Assembly (NCBI RefSeq): GCF_001481295.1
Contig: NZ_LOPS01000014.1
Location: 1-44,557 of the forward strand
Reading direction: 5' to 3'
DNA length: 44,557 nucleotides
Origin: Candidatus Methanomethylophilus sp. 1R26
GTDB taxonomy: Archaea; Thermoplasmatota; Thermoplasmata; Methanomassiliicoccales; Methanomethylophilaceae
Part shown: positions 9,557-18,261 of the stretch, piece after piece
Layout: each line of letters starts with the position of its first letter
Position numbering within the stretch: position 1 is the stretch's first letter
Notes under the pieces: generated by a model
What the model was told of the DNA's origin: nothing
Database searches by the model: none
What the model saw: the letters and a program-made list of their open reading frames with translations, nothing else
Made by a program: the position numbers and the translations under genes

Positions 9557-11251
9557 TCAATTCCGACGTTTAGAAAAGGATAGCCTCTCGATTGCTTTAT
9601 AAAGTGCCAGCACAGGGATGTCGGTCCGTCTGATGATGAGCGGGCGGGTTTTCGTATGCTGAGTGTTGACGGCCCATCTCATGCCTGAAAGCTTATCTGG
9701 GTCATTCCCATGCTCTTCGGCCATTAGAACATCCAGCCACCCGTCGATGGCTTCAGGATCCAGTTTGGGGATGCGGCATCCGAACACGCTCTTCCAGAAT
9801 CTGACACATTCCATTGCGCCGGATTCGATCTGAGGATATACATCACGCCTCTTTCTCTCGTTATCCGGTGCTTTCTTGCAGAAAACAGGCTTCCCCTCTT
9901 CCGAAATGTCGGCCAGCGGCAGTTCTCCGCTTCCCATGAAGAACTCTGTGAGATTCACGTATGAGGAGGACAGCCGCTGTTCCGCACGGTCGCAGAATGT
10001 GACATGCTCGGGCCCTCCTTTCCCAGTCACAGCATAGTAGCATCCCTTCACGGCCTTGTGTGCCAAATATGCCTGTATATCCCTCTGGGATGTGTATTTC
10101 ATCGTGGTGGCATCTATCACCATGATCTTGTCCGCGCCCTCGGCCATATCCTCGATCTAACAGCCGAACCTCTTGTGTCCGGCATCGGCGACCCTCTCGA
10201 TTTCATCTCTGTTTTCCGAAACGAATGCCTTCCACTGCCGAGGGCCAGGAATCTGCATCCCCTCAGGTATCCCGGTCTCATTCAGATAATGCATCATGGA
10301 TACTGCCGTATCTCTGTTTGAAAAGTCCCGGAACCCGAAGATTTTGGCAATCATCCTCGATGTATGAAGATATCCGTGGTCCCTGCTCCCGTACAGTTCT
10401 TCCCAGGCCTTCATCGCGAGATAAGAATCACGGGACAGGAAGAACATTTTCTGCGAATCGCCGGCATTATCCTCTATGAACCGCGCGAAGGCTGTACATA
10501 TGATTCCCCCGAACCGGCGTGAGACACAGTGCCAGTACGATTCGTTCTTCTCTCCTTGGAACAGCATGTCCATCGCTGCGATCGCGGAAGCGGAGTATCC
10601 GGGGTATTTCCTGAAGTATTTCGCCTCCTTCGGATGTGACAGAAAATATCTCTCCGACATAGGAGACCAGCGGTATGCTTCCATTCCCAGCGATATAGGC
10701 ACTGAGAAATCATCGTCTTTGGAATCCCCTATGACCGTGACCTTTTCGGGATCAATATCCAGATATCCCAGTACCTCTGCATACAGCCCGTTGCGTTTGG
10801 ACTTCTTCTCCTTGCAGGAGACGAACATCCTCTCCCATCCGGCATAGCCGCAATGATCCAATATCTTCCCGATCGCTTCCGGAGGAAGATACATGTTGGA
10901 GACAAGGACTATCCTCTTCCCTAGATTCCTCATCCTCTCGTACAATTCTTTCGCAGCCGGGTCGGAGAAAGATAATGCTATCTCCTCCTCAATCTCTGTG
11001 TCCTTCATCGGCCTGTATCTTTCGTCGATACAGTCATAGATTCCGTCCAAGTCTGTCTCGCGGTCGATTTTCCTTGCCTCATGCTCGGCATCGATTCTTG
11101 CTTCGGCAAACCCCGATATCGAAAATTCGTTCTCAAGGTACAGGAAGAGATCCCTCGGCCTCATGAAAGGCCTAGTTATCAGCGTATCGAAAATATCGAA
11201 GGCTATAGCCTCCGCGTCTTCGATGGCCCCGAGGGCGGGCTCCGCGTCCAT
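9557..11251 (-). CDS. HAD-like COG5610-type protein with in-frame TAG codon
   Basis: The N-terminal HAD domain has AFDIFDTLITRP (residues ~17-28), LVSNMYLPPEAIG (motif II) and VTVIGDSKDDDF (motif IV). The C-terminal part (KIMVIDATTMKYTSQRDI) corresponds to the AIFDVGYGGRTEAS region of the glycosyltransferase-HAD protein at 878-3947. A TAG at 10157-10159 interrupts the reading frame after residue 364, and the same frame then stays open for another 199 codons to a TGA. No frame change is needed, unlike the indel breaks elsewhere. The whole product would be 564 residues including the amber position. It follows rmlA with a one-base gap. It may hydrolyse or transfer a phosphate in glycan assembly. 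The TAG may encode pyrrolysine, or be a nonsense mutation or base error. Confidence 0.75.
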
Positions 11252-11252
11252 T

Positions 11253-12125
11253 TCAGAATCGCTCCGACTGAGCGAGATCCCTGAGGAAACTGTAATAAGG
11301 AGTCTCCTTGAACTTAGAAACCCACTGAAGAAGTTGCTTCTTAGTGATGTATCCGCGGTTCAGCGCCACCTGCTCAGGACATCCTACGAGCGCACGGCCG
11401 GTCCTCTCAGTGTCATGCACATAATTGCCGGCTTCCAACATGGTATCGCAGGTCCCGGTATCGGCCCAGGCAACACTGTCCGGCAGGACGATCGTTTTGA
11501 GCTTCCCGGCTTTCATGTACATCCGGTTGATGTCGGTGATCTCAAGCTCTCCTCTGGCCGATGGACTGACCATTTTAGCGTATTTTACGACGTCTTTATC
11601 ATAGAAATAGAGGCCGGTCACAGCCATATTGGACTTAGGCTCAGCCGGCTTTTCTTCGAGGGACAGGACTTTCCCGTCTTTATCAAATTCCGCTACCCCG
11701 AACCTCTCAGGGTCCTCCACTTTCTTGCAGAATATCGTAGCGCCGTCGTTGGACATCGCCTCGGCCAGGAGCTCGTCCATCTCGTCCCCGCAGAAGATGT
11801 TGTCGCCGAGGGCGAGGGCAACATTCCCTCCTCCTATGAACTTCTCACCCAGGATGAAAGCGTCAGCGATGCCGCGCCTCGTCTTCTGGACCGCGAACTT
11901 TATCTCGATCCCAAACTGGGACCCATCGCCGAGGAGCCGTTTGAAATATGCCCTGTCGTCCTTACTGACGATCATCAGAATCTCGGTGATCCCCGCGCTC
12001 ATCAGCGCGGACAGCGGATAGTAGACCATCGGTTTATCGTAGATCGGCAGGAGAATCTTCGAGATGTGCTGGCTGGCCGGATAGAGACGGGTGCCCCTGC
12101 CGGCCGCCATTATTATTCCCTTCAT
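11253..12125 (-). CDS. rmlA: Glucose-1-phosphate thymidylyltransferase
   Basis: Forms dTDP-glucose from dTTP and glucose-1-phosphate, the first step toward dTDP-rhamnose and other deoxysugars. The nucleotidyltransferase signature AAGRGTRLYPAS is at residues 7-18, followed by KILLPIYDKPMVYYPLS, ALGDNIFCGD and GLYFYD, then PSARGELEITDIN and AWADTGT. The 290-residue length matches RmlA. An upstream ATG would add 26 residues without homology, so I use the ATG at 12125. The stop and the start of the HAD gene are one base apart, indicating an operon. No rmlB, C or D is in the window, so the final sugar is unknown. Confidence 0.93.
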   Translation of the reverse strand: MKGIIMAAGRGTRLYPASQHISKILLPIYDKPMVYYPLSALMSAGITEILMIVSKDDRAYFKRLLGDGSQFGIEIKFAVQKTRRGIADAFILGEKFIGGGNVALALGDNIFCGDEMDELLAEAMSNDGATIFCKKVEDPERFGVAEFDKDGKVLSLEEKPAEPKSNMAVTGLYFYDKDVVKYAKMVSPSARGELEITDINRMYMKAGKLKTIVLPDSVAWADTGTCDTMLEAGNYVHDTERTGRALVGCPEQVALNRGYITKKQLLQWVSKFKETPYYSFLRDLAQSERF

Positions 12126-12251
12126 AACCGACGAATCCCCACGTTCATTTGTTATAAAAAGGTGCCAGTCTGAAAAATACTGTTCCCGCCAGAAATACGT
12201 CAATCAACGTACATAGTGCACGCAGACATGCGGATTCTCCCTCGACCGAAG

Positions 12252-12265
12252 CAAATGCTTTTATC
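12252..12265 (+). promoter_or_regulatory. Candidate archaeal BRE/TATA element for tRNA-Pro
   Basis: AAATGCTTTTATC lies about 40 bases upstream of the tRNA gene in otherwise GC-rich DNA and resembles the purine-rich BRE plus TATA layout of archaeal tRNA promoters. The spacing is slightly long if transcription starts at the tRNA, so a short leader would be expected. Confidence 0.4.
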
Positions 12266-12300
12266 AGACGAGCGAATCCGAGTGTTCAACCCGTGGCTAT

Positions 12301-12373
12301 GGGGCTGTGGGGTAGCTTGGTATCCTTGTAGGTTCGGGACCTATTGACCCCGGTTCAAATCCGGGCAGCCCCA
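12301..12373 (+). tRNA. tRNA-Pro (anticodon CGG)
   Basis: A complete 73-nt cloverleaf without intron or encoded CCA. The acceptor stem is GGGGCTG paired with CAGCCCC, with discriminator A. The D-arm is GGGT...ATCC around AGCTTGGT. The anticodon stem is GTAGG/CCTAT with loop TTCGGGA, which places CGG at positions 34-36, reading CCG proline codons. The T-arm is CCCGG-TTCAAAT-CCGGG. The TGGGGTAGCTTGGTATCC segment is typical of archaeal tRNA-Pro. It lies exactly at the change from AT-richer glycan genes to GC-rich DNA. Confidence 0.95.
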
Positions 12374-12452
12374 CTCGATCGCAGTTTTCATCCGTCACGG
12401 CGGTGTTTTCCGGGCACGCACGCCCCGTCCGCTCTGGATCATGGTGGCTGGC

Positions 12453-12998
12453 TCATATGTCGGACGGGCCTATCGGACCGTCTATGACGCCTGCGCTGCC
12501 TATCGAGCGCATCAGCACCGTCCTGGCCGCATCCTCGCTGGCCGGGCCGCCGTTGGAGGCCGTGTAATGCATGAGGACCCTGCAGGGGATCCCCCTCTCG
12601 AACAGGTCCTCGGCATTCTTCAGGATGCAGCAGTCGGTGTCGAACCCGGCTATGTAAACCGTTCCCGCCCCGCGCTCCTGCAGGAGTGCCAGCAGCCTGC
12701 CCCCGACCGCTGTGTAAAGGTGCTTCTCGATGACCGCATCTGCCCTCTCCTCCACGAAATCCAGGAGGTCGGTGTCGGGCGGGGAGGACATGCCGGTCCA
12801 GCCCATGAGCTCCCGGTACGGGGACCCAGGAACGTTGACGAACCTTGTGGCCACGACCGTCCCGAACGGACAGTCCAGCAGGTCCCTGATGCGCTGAACG
12901 GCGTGCTCCGTCCTCGCTGAGACGAATCCCCGCTGGACATCGATCAGCAGCAGCACCGGGCCGCTCAATCGGCGGCCTCCGGGGGATGGGCGTCGCAC
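12453..12998 (-). CDS. Isochorismatase-like cysteine hydrolase
   Basis: A member of the cysteine hydrolase superfamily (isochorismatase, nicotinamidase). The triad is visible: Asp in LLLIDVQRGF, Lys in VIEKHLYTAV and Cys in AGFDTDCCILKNA. The small-molecule substrate (an amide or vinyl ether) cannot be predicted. The ATG at 12998 overlaps the upstream HPP gene by 34 bases. A GTG at 12956, eight bases after the HPP stop, is an attractive alternative start giving about 168 residues and placing the first beta strand at the N-terminus. Convergent with tRNA-Pro. Confidence 0.8.
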   Translation of the reverse strand: MRRPSPGGRRLSGPVLLLIDVQRGFVSARTEHAVQRIRDLLDCPFGTVVATRFVNVPGSPYRELMGWTGMSSPPDTDLLDFVEERADAVIEKHLYTAVGGRLLALLQERGAGTVYIAGFDTDCCILKNAEDLFERGIPCRVLMHYTASNGGPASEDAARTVLMRSIGSAGVIDGPIGPSDI

Positions 12999-13468
12999 CA
13001 GAGGCGCGCCCTCCTGCAGATGTACCCGACGATCATCAGGAACACTATGCCGATCATGACAGGCCTCACGATGTACCAGAGGGAGTCATAGTTGCTGAAG
13101 ACCATGGTCAGGGCGGTAGCTCCCCCGGGCGGATGGATGGTGTCGGTGCATACCATCGCGATGATGGCGATGGAGACGGCCGCGGCGATGGAGTACCATT
13201 CGACGCCCAGGAGTATCACGCACACGGCGCCGATGAACGCGGAGAAGAGATGGCCGAAGAAGACGTTCTTGGGCTTGGACAGCGGGCCGTCGGGGACCGC
13301 GAAGACCAGGACGGCGGTGGCGCCGAACGACGTCACGAGATAGGGGTCGTTGTACTCGAGGTCGGCCCAGGCGGTGACCGCGATGCCGACGAACGCCCCG
13401 ATGAAGGTGATCAGGAGCTTCCTCGGGTCCGATTCGGTCGGATGGAAGTATCCGGACAGTTTGCTCAT
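12965..13468 (-). CDS. HPP family membrane protein
   Basis: A 167-residue integral membrane protein with four or five hydrophobic helices (for example LLITFIGAFVGIAVTAW, FSAFIGAVCVILLGVEW, IAAAVSIAIIAMVC, VMIGIVFLMIVGYIC). It carries the family hallmark DTIHPPGGATAL after the third helix, and SFGATAVLVFAVPDGPLSKP is also typical. HPP proteins have been linked to nitrite transport in plastids and cyanobacteria, but their role in archaea is not established. It appears to be first in a two-gene unit with the cysteine hydrolase. Confidence 0.88.
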   Translation of the reverse strand: MSKLSGYFHPTESDPRKLLITFIGAFVGIAVTAWADLEYNDPYLVTSFGATAVLVFAVPDGPLSKPKNVFFGHLFSAFIGAVCVILLGVEWYSIAAAVSIAIIAMVCTDTIHPPGGATALTMVFSNYDSLWYIVRPVMIGIVFLMIVGYICRRARLWCDAHPPEAAD

Positions 13469-13607
13469 GGGCCGGCTGACCTGCGCGCACCTATAAATAC
13501 GGACGGTTTCCGCCGGGAAACGTTCCCCTCCCCGTATGTGCCTGCCACGCGCCTTCCGCCTGCCGCATGCGAACGTTTATGTATCCCGGAAAACGGAGGG
13601 GAGGACG

Positions 13608-14156
13608 ATGACATATATCGTGATTCTCAACGGCAGCCCCCGTCCCCGGGGTAACACCGCTTCGATGATCGACGCCTTCGAGAAGGAGGCCGCGAAGCTC
13701 GGGATCGAGGTGCACAGGTACAACATGTTCAGCCTGAACATCCGCGACTGCAAGGAATGCAACGCCTGCTACCGCGCCGGCGGCAAGCCCTGCATCCAGA
13801 AGGACGACTTCAACCCCATCGCCGAGGATATCAGGCACGCCGACGGCGTGGTCTTCTCCTCCCCGGTCTTCTGGTTCTCCATGACCGCCAACCTCAAGCT
13901 CATCATGGACAGGATGTACTGCTACAGCGGGCTCGGCTTCGATGTCGGCGAGAAGAAGGTCGGCATCATCGCCGCGGCCGGAGATGACGAGGCCGATACC
14001 TTCGATTGCCTGGTGGACCCCATCGAGAAATCCTGCGATCTCCTGAACTGGAACGTCGTTGGGAAGGTCCTCGCCGGGAACGTGATGGAGGCGTCCGACG
14101 CGGACAAGGCCGGATGGCCCGCCAAGGCCGCCGAGCTGGCGCACGCGTTCGTATGA
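13608..14156 (+). CDS. NADPH-dependent FMN reductase / flavodoxin-fold protein
   Basis: Flavodoxin-like protein that likely binds FMN and transfers electrons in a redox or detoxification role. The phosphate-binding loop is NGSPRPRGNTAS near the N-terminus, then CKECNACYRAGGKPCIQKDDF, and SSPVFWFSMTANLKLIMDR at the flavin isoalloxazine face. The Cys-x2-Cys-x2-Cys...Cys pattern resembles iron-sulfur flavoproteins, so a cluster is possible. The start at 13608 is fixed by a strong ribosome site, GGAGGGGAGG, seven bases or fewer upstream; an upstream in-frame ATG has none. 182 residues. It is followed by a paralogous gene on the same strand. Confidence 0.87.
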   Translation: MTYIVILNGSPRPRGNTASMIDAFEKEAAKLGIEVHRYNMFSLNIRDCKECNACYRAGGKPCIQKDDFNPIAEDIRHADGVVFSSPVFWFSMTANLKLIMDRMYCYSGLGFDVGEKKVGIIAAAGDDEADTFDCLVDPIEKSCDLLNWNVVGKVLAGNVMEASDADKAGWPAKAAELAHAFV

Positions 14157-14217
14157 ACGCGCCCGAAGACTAAAATAAAGAGAGGCCCGTTCGGCAGCAG
14201 GAAGGAGCAGGAGAACC

Positions 14218-14839
14218 ATGAAGGTATTGCTGGTAAACGGCAGCCCCCATGAGCACGGGTGCACGTACACCGCGCTGAAGGAGGCCGCCGGCGCTTTGGA
14301 GGAGAACGGGATAGAGACGGAGATCATGTGGATCGGGAAGGGCGCCGTGCACGGATGCTCCGCCTGCGGGCACTGCAGGAGGAGCGGGGACGTATGCATC
14401 CGGGATGATTCCGTCAACGATGTCCTCGGGAGACTGGACACGATCGACGGTTTCGTGTTCGGGGCGCGGTCTACTATTCCGGGCCAGACGGGCAGCTCAC
14501 GGCTTGGATGGACAGGCTGTTCTATGCCGGCGCGGGAGGATGGCCGGCAAGGCGGCGGCATCCGTCGTGTCCTGCCGCAGAGGAGGAGCCAGCGCCGCCT
14601 TCGAGCGTCTCAACCAGTATTACCTCATGAGCAGCATGATCGTCCCGGGGGCGAGCTATTGGAACCAGGTCCACGGGAACACCCCCGATGAGGTCCGTCA
14701 GGACCTCGAGGGGATGCAGAACATGCGCATCCTCGGCGGGAACATCGCCTGGATCCTCAAATGCATCGACGCCGGCAGGAAGGCGGGCGTGGCGATGCCG
14801 TCCTTCGGGCCCAAGGTGTTCACGAACTTCATCCGCTGA
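14218..14839 (+). CDS. NADPH-dependent FMN reductase paralogue (two frameshifts)
   Basis: Same family as the preceding gene: VLLVNGSPHEHGCTYTAL near the N-terminus and the cysteine motif HGCSACGHCRRSGDVCIRDD. After a break near 14467 it continues in another frame with VYYSGPDGQLTAWMDRLFYA. After a second break near 14540 it continues with GKAAASVVSCRRGGASAAF and runs to the stop. Adding one C in GCGCGG and one G in the GGAGGATGG region restores about 207 residues with normal family architecture. It probably reduces FMN or an FMN-dependent acceptor. The breaks are single-base losses like those elsewhere, so I treat the gene as intact in the organism. 61 bases after the first copy, consistent with tandem duplication. 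Confidence 0.8.
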
Positions 14840-14877
14840 GCCGGACGTGCACGGCCGGGTAACAGGGGCCGGACGCA

Positions 14878-15558
14878 TCACCGGTCATGTCCCAGCGATC
14901 TTATCCATTCGCGGCCGCGGACGTATTTGGACATCCGCTCCTCATCGAACAGATAGTCCTCGGTGAGCCTGTAGACCAGGCGCTTCATCATCCTGTCGTC
15001 CGCTATCGCCTCATCGAGCGATTCGAACTCCAGCTCGCAGACCGGGGCGGACCTGGCGCCGGTGCGCGGGTCCACATACACGACGCTGTCGAAGTCGGCG
15101 GTGTATCTCCTGACGTCCGACTCCGCCGTGAACTCGCACCTCGTTATCTCCGCGATCAGCCTCGGCACCGGATCGATGTCCTCGGTCCCGAGGTAGTTCC
15201 GGGCGTGGTCCTCCAGAGCCTTCATCCTGTCGAACCCCGGGGAATTGATCACCCTGGTCTCGACCTCGCGGCGGGAGAGCCCCATCCCGTTCCTGATGCT
15301 GGGTATCTTCACCGTGACATAGCCGGTCATGCCCTCGTCGCGGAAGCGCAGGACGATGCCCCTGTCCGCGAACGTGTCCCCTGGATCGGCATAATAGGTA
15401 TCGGTGTGCTTCCTCACCGATGCGCCGCCGCATCTGAAACCTTCCTTGGCGATGACCGAGCGCAGCCTCTGCAGGGCCGGGCCCGGGTCGTCCGAGAACA
15501 CGAACGGCCCCGAATCCGCATAGAGCTTTACCTCGTTCTCCGTCCTGACGTCCGTCAT
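14878..15558 (-). CDS. CYTH domain protein (triphosphate tunnel metalloenzyme)
   Basis: A 226-residue protein with the CYTH hallmark ExExK at residues 7-11 (ENEVK). Further charged strands typical of the eight-stranded tunnel follow (IVLRFRDE, VTVKIPS, REVETRV, CELEFES). Members cleave or cyclise triphosphate-containing substrates (thiamine triphosphate, inorganic triphosphate, or ATP to cAMP) with divalent metal. Archaeal members are most often considered triphosphatases, but the substrate here is unproven. Convergent with the FMN reductase and monocistronic. Confidence 0.85.
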   Translation of the reverse strand: MTDVRTENEVKLYADSGPFVFSDDPGPALQRLRSVIAKEGFRCGGASVRKHTDTYYADPGDTFADRGIVLRFRDEGMTGYVTVKIPSIRNGMGLSRREVETRVINSPGFDRMKALEDHARNYLGTEDIDPVPRLIAEITRCEFTAESDVRRYTADFDSVVYVDPRTGARSAPVCELEFESLDEAIADDRMMKRLVYRLTEDYLFDEERMSKYVRGREWIRSLGHDR

Positions 15559-15617
15559 GGGATCGTCAGTATGAACGATCCGCAGGGCTATAAAAGCGTG
15601 CTGCAGGAGCCTGCGGT

Positions 15618-16282
15618 TCAGTTCTTCCCGCGGAACGACTTGTCGGTGCCCTCGATATAGGAGCAGATGATCTTACGCTCGGCGGTCCTGAGGGCCACGT
15701 TGAGAGTGGACTTGGAGCATCCCAGGATGCCGGAGAGCTCATCGAGGTCCATCTTCCTGGGCACGGCGTAGTAGCCGCGGGCATAGGCCTCGCTGAGGTA
15801 CTTCTCCTCCTTGGGGGTGAGGGTCATCTCGTCACCGAACTTCCCTCCGGCGAGGAACTTGATCCTGTACCCGTAGTCGCGGAGAGCGGACATAAGGCCG
15901 TGGACGGTTGAGGAATCAGGGCCGACGATGGTCCACTCCACCAGGTTGTTCTCCAGCGGCACCGAGGACATGAGGAAGCACTTGTTCTTGCTGATCAGCG
16001 AGCAGATGAAGCAGCTGTGGTTGGTGATCATCGCCGTGTAATGGGTGGAGCTGATCCTCTCTATGCTGCACTCGCCCAGGTCAGTCTTGGTGACGCCCTC
16101 TTCCAAAGCGTCCTTGTCCTGGGTTATGACCCTCATCATGGAGATGCCTTCGCCGGCGCTCGTGGATGAGCATTTGATGACCTGTATCGATACATCCGCT
16201 CCTCCGGGATGGGGATCAGCCTGCGGCACGGGTGCTCCTCATAGGGCATGCTGCGGTCGATCATCAGTCTGCAGTAGTACAT
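15618..16282 (-). CDS. HTH_10 (bacterio-opsin activator type) transcription regulator (one frameshift)
   Basis: The C-terminal helix-turn-helix is the archaeal HTH_10 type: LTPKEEKYLSEAYARGYY, VPRKMDLDELSGILG and CSKSTLNVALRTAERK. The N-terminal half is a sensor-like alpha/beta domain containing several cysteines (HSCFICSL, NKCFLM). The apparent start at 16229 gives an unlikely N-terminus. Upstream in another frame an ATG at 16282 encodes MYYCRLMIDRSMPYEEHPCR, and one extra G near 16203 joins it to ADVSIQVIKCSS, giving a family-like protein of about 221 residues. Probably DNA-binding. The 188 bp upstream are AT-rich and hold its promoter. Target and signal unknown. Confidence 0.8.
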
Positions 16283-16470
16283 CGGATTACCACCCATCCA
16301 AGCGGAGTTGGATTATATTAAACATGCCTAGAATGTAACAAAACTATATTTGAAACCCATCCAACTGATCTGGCCTGTTCGGAAGATAGAAAAACTTAAC
16401 CGCGAAAATGGAAGGGGGTTGGAGAAAAGGTTTAATATGAGGTCCCGAGGGGCCCCTCAGCTGCCGGGCC

Positions 16471-17693
16471 TCAGGCCGAGAGCTTGGAAGCGGCTGCGTC
16501 CACGTACGCCTTCCAGGCCTTCTCGAGATCGGGCCTCTGCACGGTCTCTATGACGTACTGGGCGAACTCCTCGCCGGTGGCGCCGGTGGACCTGCCGGTC
16601 ATGACCAGCTTCTTCTCGAACTGCACGCAGACATCGAGCGCCATGTCGAGCTTCCTGGCCTTCTCGGTCTCGCCGATGTGCTCGAGCATCATCGCGACGG
16701 CCTTGATCATCGAGCAGGGGTCGGCGTACTTGGCGCGGCCCTCGGTGACCATCCTGGGCGCGGACCCGTGGATGGCCTCGAACATGGCGTACCTCTTGCC
16801 GACGTTGGCCGACCCGGCGGTGCCCACGCCGCCCTGGATCTGCGCCGCCTCGTCGGTGATGATGTCCCCGTACAGGTTGGGGAGCACGAACACACGGAAG
16901 TTGGACCTGCGGGCGGGATCGAGGAGCTTGGCAGTGGTGATGTCGATGAACCAGTCGTCCCACCTGACCTCGGGATAGTCCTTGGCGACCTTCTCGGCGA
17001 TGGACAGGAATTTCCCGTCCGTGGTCTTGATGATGTTGGCCTTCGTGATGACGGAGACGTAGTTGGCGCCGGACTTCTTCGCATAGTCGAACCCGGCCCT
17101 GAGGATCCTCTCGGTCCCCTGGGTGGTGGCCACGCAGTAGTCGATGGCCAGGTCGTCGGTGACGTTGATACCGTTGGAGCCGACGGCGTAGGACCCTTCG
17201 GTGTTCTCCCTGAAGAACCTCCAGTCGATGCCGAGCTCCGGGACCTTGACAGGGCGGATGTTGGCGAACAGGTCGAGCTGCTTCCTCATGGCGACGTGGC
17301 GGATTCGATGTTGGGCCAAGGGTCGCCCTTCTTGGGGGTGGTGGTCGGGCCCTTGAGGATGACATGGCACTGCTTCAGCTGCTCCATGACGTCATCGGGG
17401 ATCGCCTTCATGGTCTCCACACGGTGCTCGATGGTGAGGCCGTCGATGTCCCTGATCTCGACCTTCCCGGCCGCGATCCTGTCGGCCAGGAGGAACTCGA
17501 GGACCTTCTCCGCGTCCTTGCAGATATAGGGGCCGATGCCGTCCCCTCCGCATACTCCGATGATGAGCTTGTCCAGCTTGGAGTAGTCCGTCCAATCCGG
17601 TTCGTTCTTCAGCCTCTCGACCCTCTCAAGCTGCTGCCTGAGGAGGGCGCCGTACTGTTCCTGGGCCTTCCTGATTGCCTGCTCGTCGACCAT
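16471..17693 (-). CDS. Isocitrate/isopropylmalate dehydrogenase family, probably isocitrate dehydrogenase (one frameshift)
   Basis: Beta-decarboxylating dehydrogenase that probably oxidises isocitrate to 2-oxoglutarate for glutamate synthesis. Motifs in order: VCGGDGIGPYI near residue 50, ILKGPTTTP, the substrate loop ESA(N)VAMRKQLDLFANIRPV, FFRENTEGSYAVG, VITKANIIK (catalytic Lys), and a segment ending NLYGDIITDEAA, then EAIHGSAPRM. The Ser-x-Asn spacing in the substrate loop favours isocitrate over isopropylmalate. The frame breaks near 17292 (GCCACGTC); one more A restores ANVAMRKQ and a 408-residue protein. Homoisocitrate dehydrogenase is a possible alternative. Monocistronic. Confidence 0.8.
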
Positions 17694-17832
17694 TTCGATC
17701 GATAGGGCATCTGGCGCGCGCGTAAACTATGCGCGCACCGGGACAGGACCATCGGGGCGGATGCGGGCATCCGGCGCATGCCTGGCACATTGCAGAGGCC
17801 GGACTGTCCCGGGATAGGTTCCCGCTATTCAC

Positions 17833-18261
17833 TCATTCGCCGCCCAGAGCCCGGATGAGCGTGCGCCATCCGAGCACGGCGCATTTCACGCGCGCCGGCA
17901 TGCGCGAGACATCCTCCAGGCAGCCGGCCTCGCCCAGATCCCTTATCTCGTCCGGGCCGGCCTCTCCCTTGATCATGCGCATGAAGATGCCCGCGAGGCG
18001 GGCGGCATCCTCCCTGCTGCGCCCGATGACCAGATCGCACATCATGTCGGCGGACGCCTGGGACACCGCGCATCCGCTGCCTGAGAATGCGGCATCCTCT
18101 ATCCTGCCGTCCTCTCCGACCTTCAGCTGCAGGACGATGTCGTCCCCGCAGCTGGGGTTCACCCCTTCCAGTTCCGCGGTGGGCCCCTCGATCCTCCGCT
18201 TGTTCCCCGGATGGAGGTTGTGGTCGGTCAGGACCTCGCCGTAGAAAGTATCGGTCGGCAT
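17833..18261 (-). CDS. sufU: SufU-type iron-sulfur scaffold / sulfurtransferase
   Basis: 142-residue SufU/IscU-like protein, last gene of the suf operon. It carries the three conserved cysteines in NPSCGDD, GSGCAVSQAS and VKCAVLGW, plus the Asp after the first Cys. In Firmicutes SufU is a Zn-bound protein that takes sulfur from SufS; the family resemblance here suggests the same pairing with the SufS encoded immediately before it. The start ATG overlaps or abuts the end of sufS. 18 conserved residues between the first and second cysteines include a SufU-like insertion that fits SufU better than IscU. Confidence 0.87.
   Translation of the reverse strand: MPTDTFYGEVLTDHNLHPGNKRRIEGPTAELEGVNPSCGDDIVLQLKVGEDGRIEDAAFSGSGCAVSQASADMMCDLVIGRSREDAARLAGIFMRMIKGEAGPDEIRDLGEAGCLEDVSRMPARVKCAVLGWRTLIRALGGE

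Noticed and set aside
12301-12373. tRNA-Pro as a proven attachment site of an integrated element
   Set aside because: No integrase gene and no duplicate of the tRNA 3' end in the window; only a composition change supports it.
13491-14561. Long minus-strand open frame opposite the FMN reductases
   Set aside because: Low-complexity translation rich in Pro/Arg/Gly, no family motif, and fully covered by two recognisable plus-strand genes; a GC-rich shadow.
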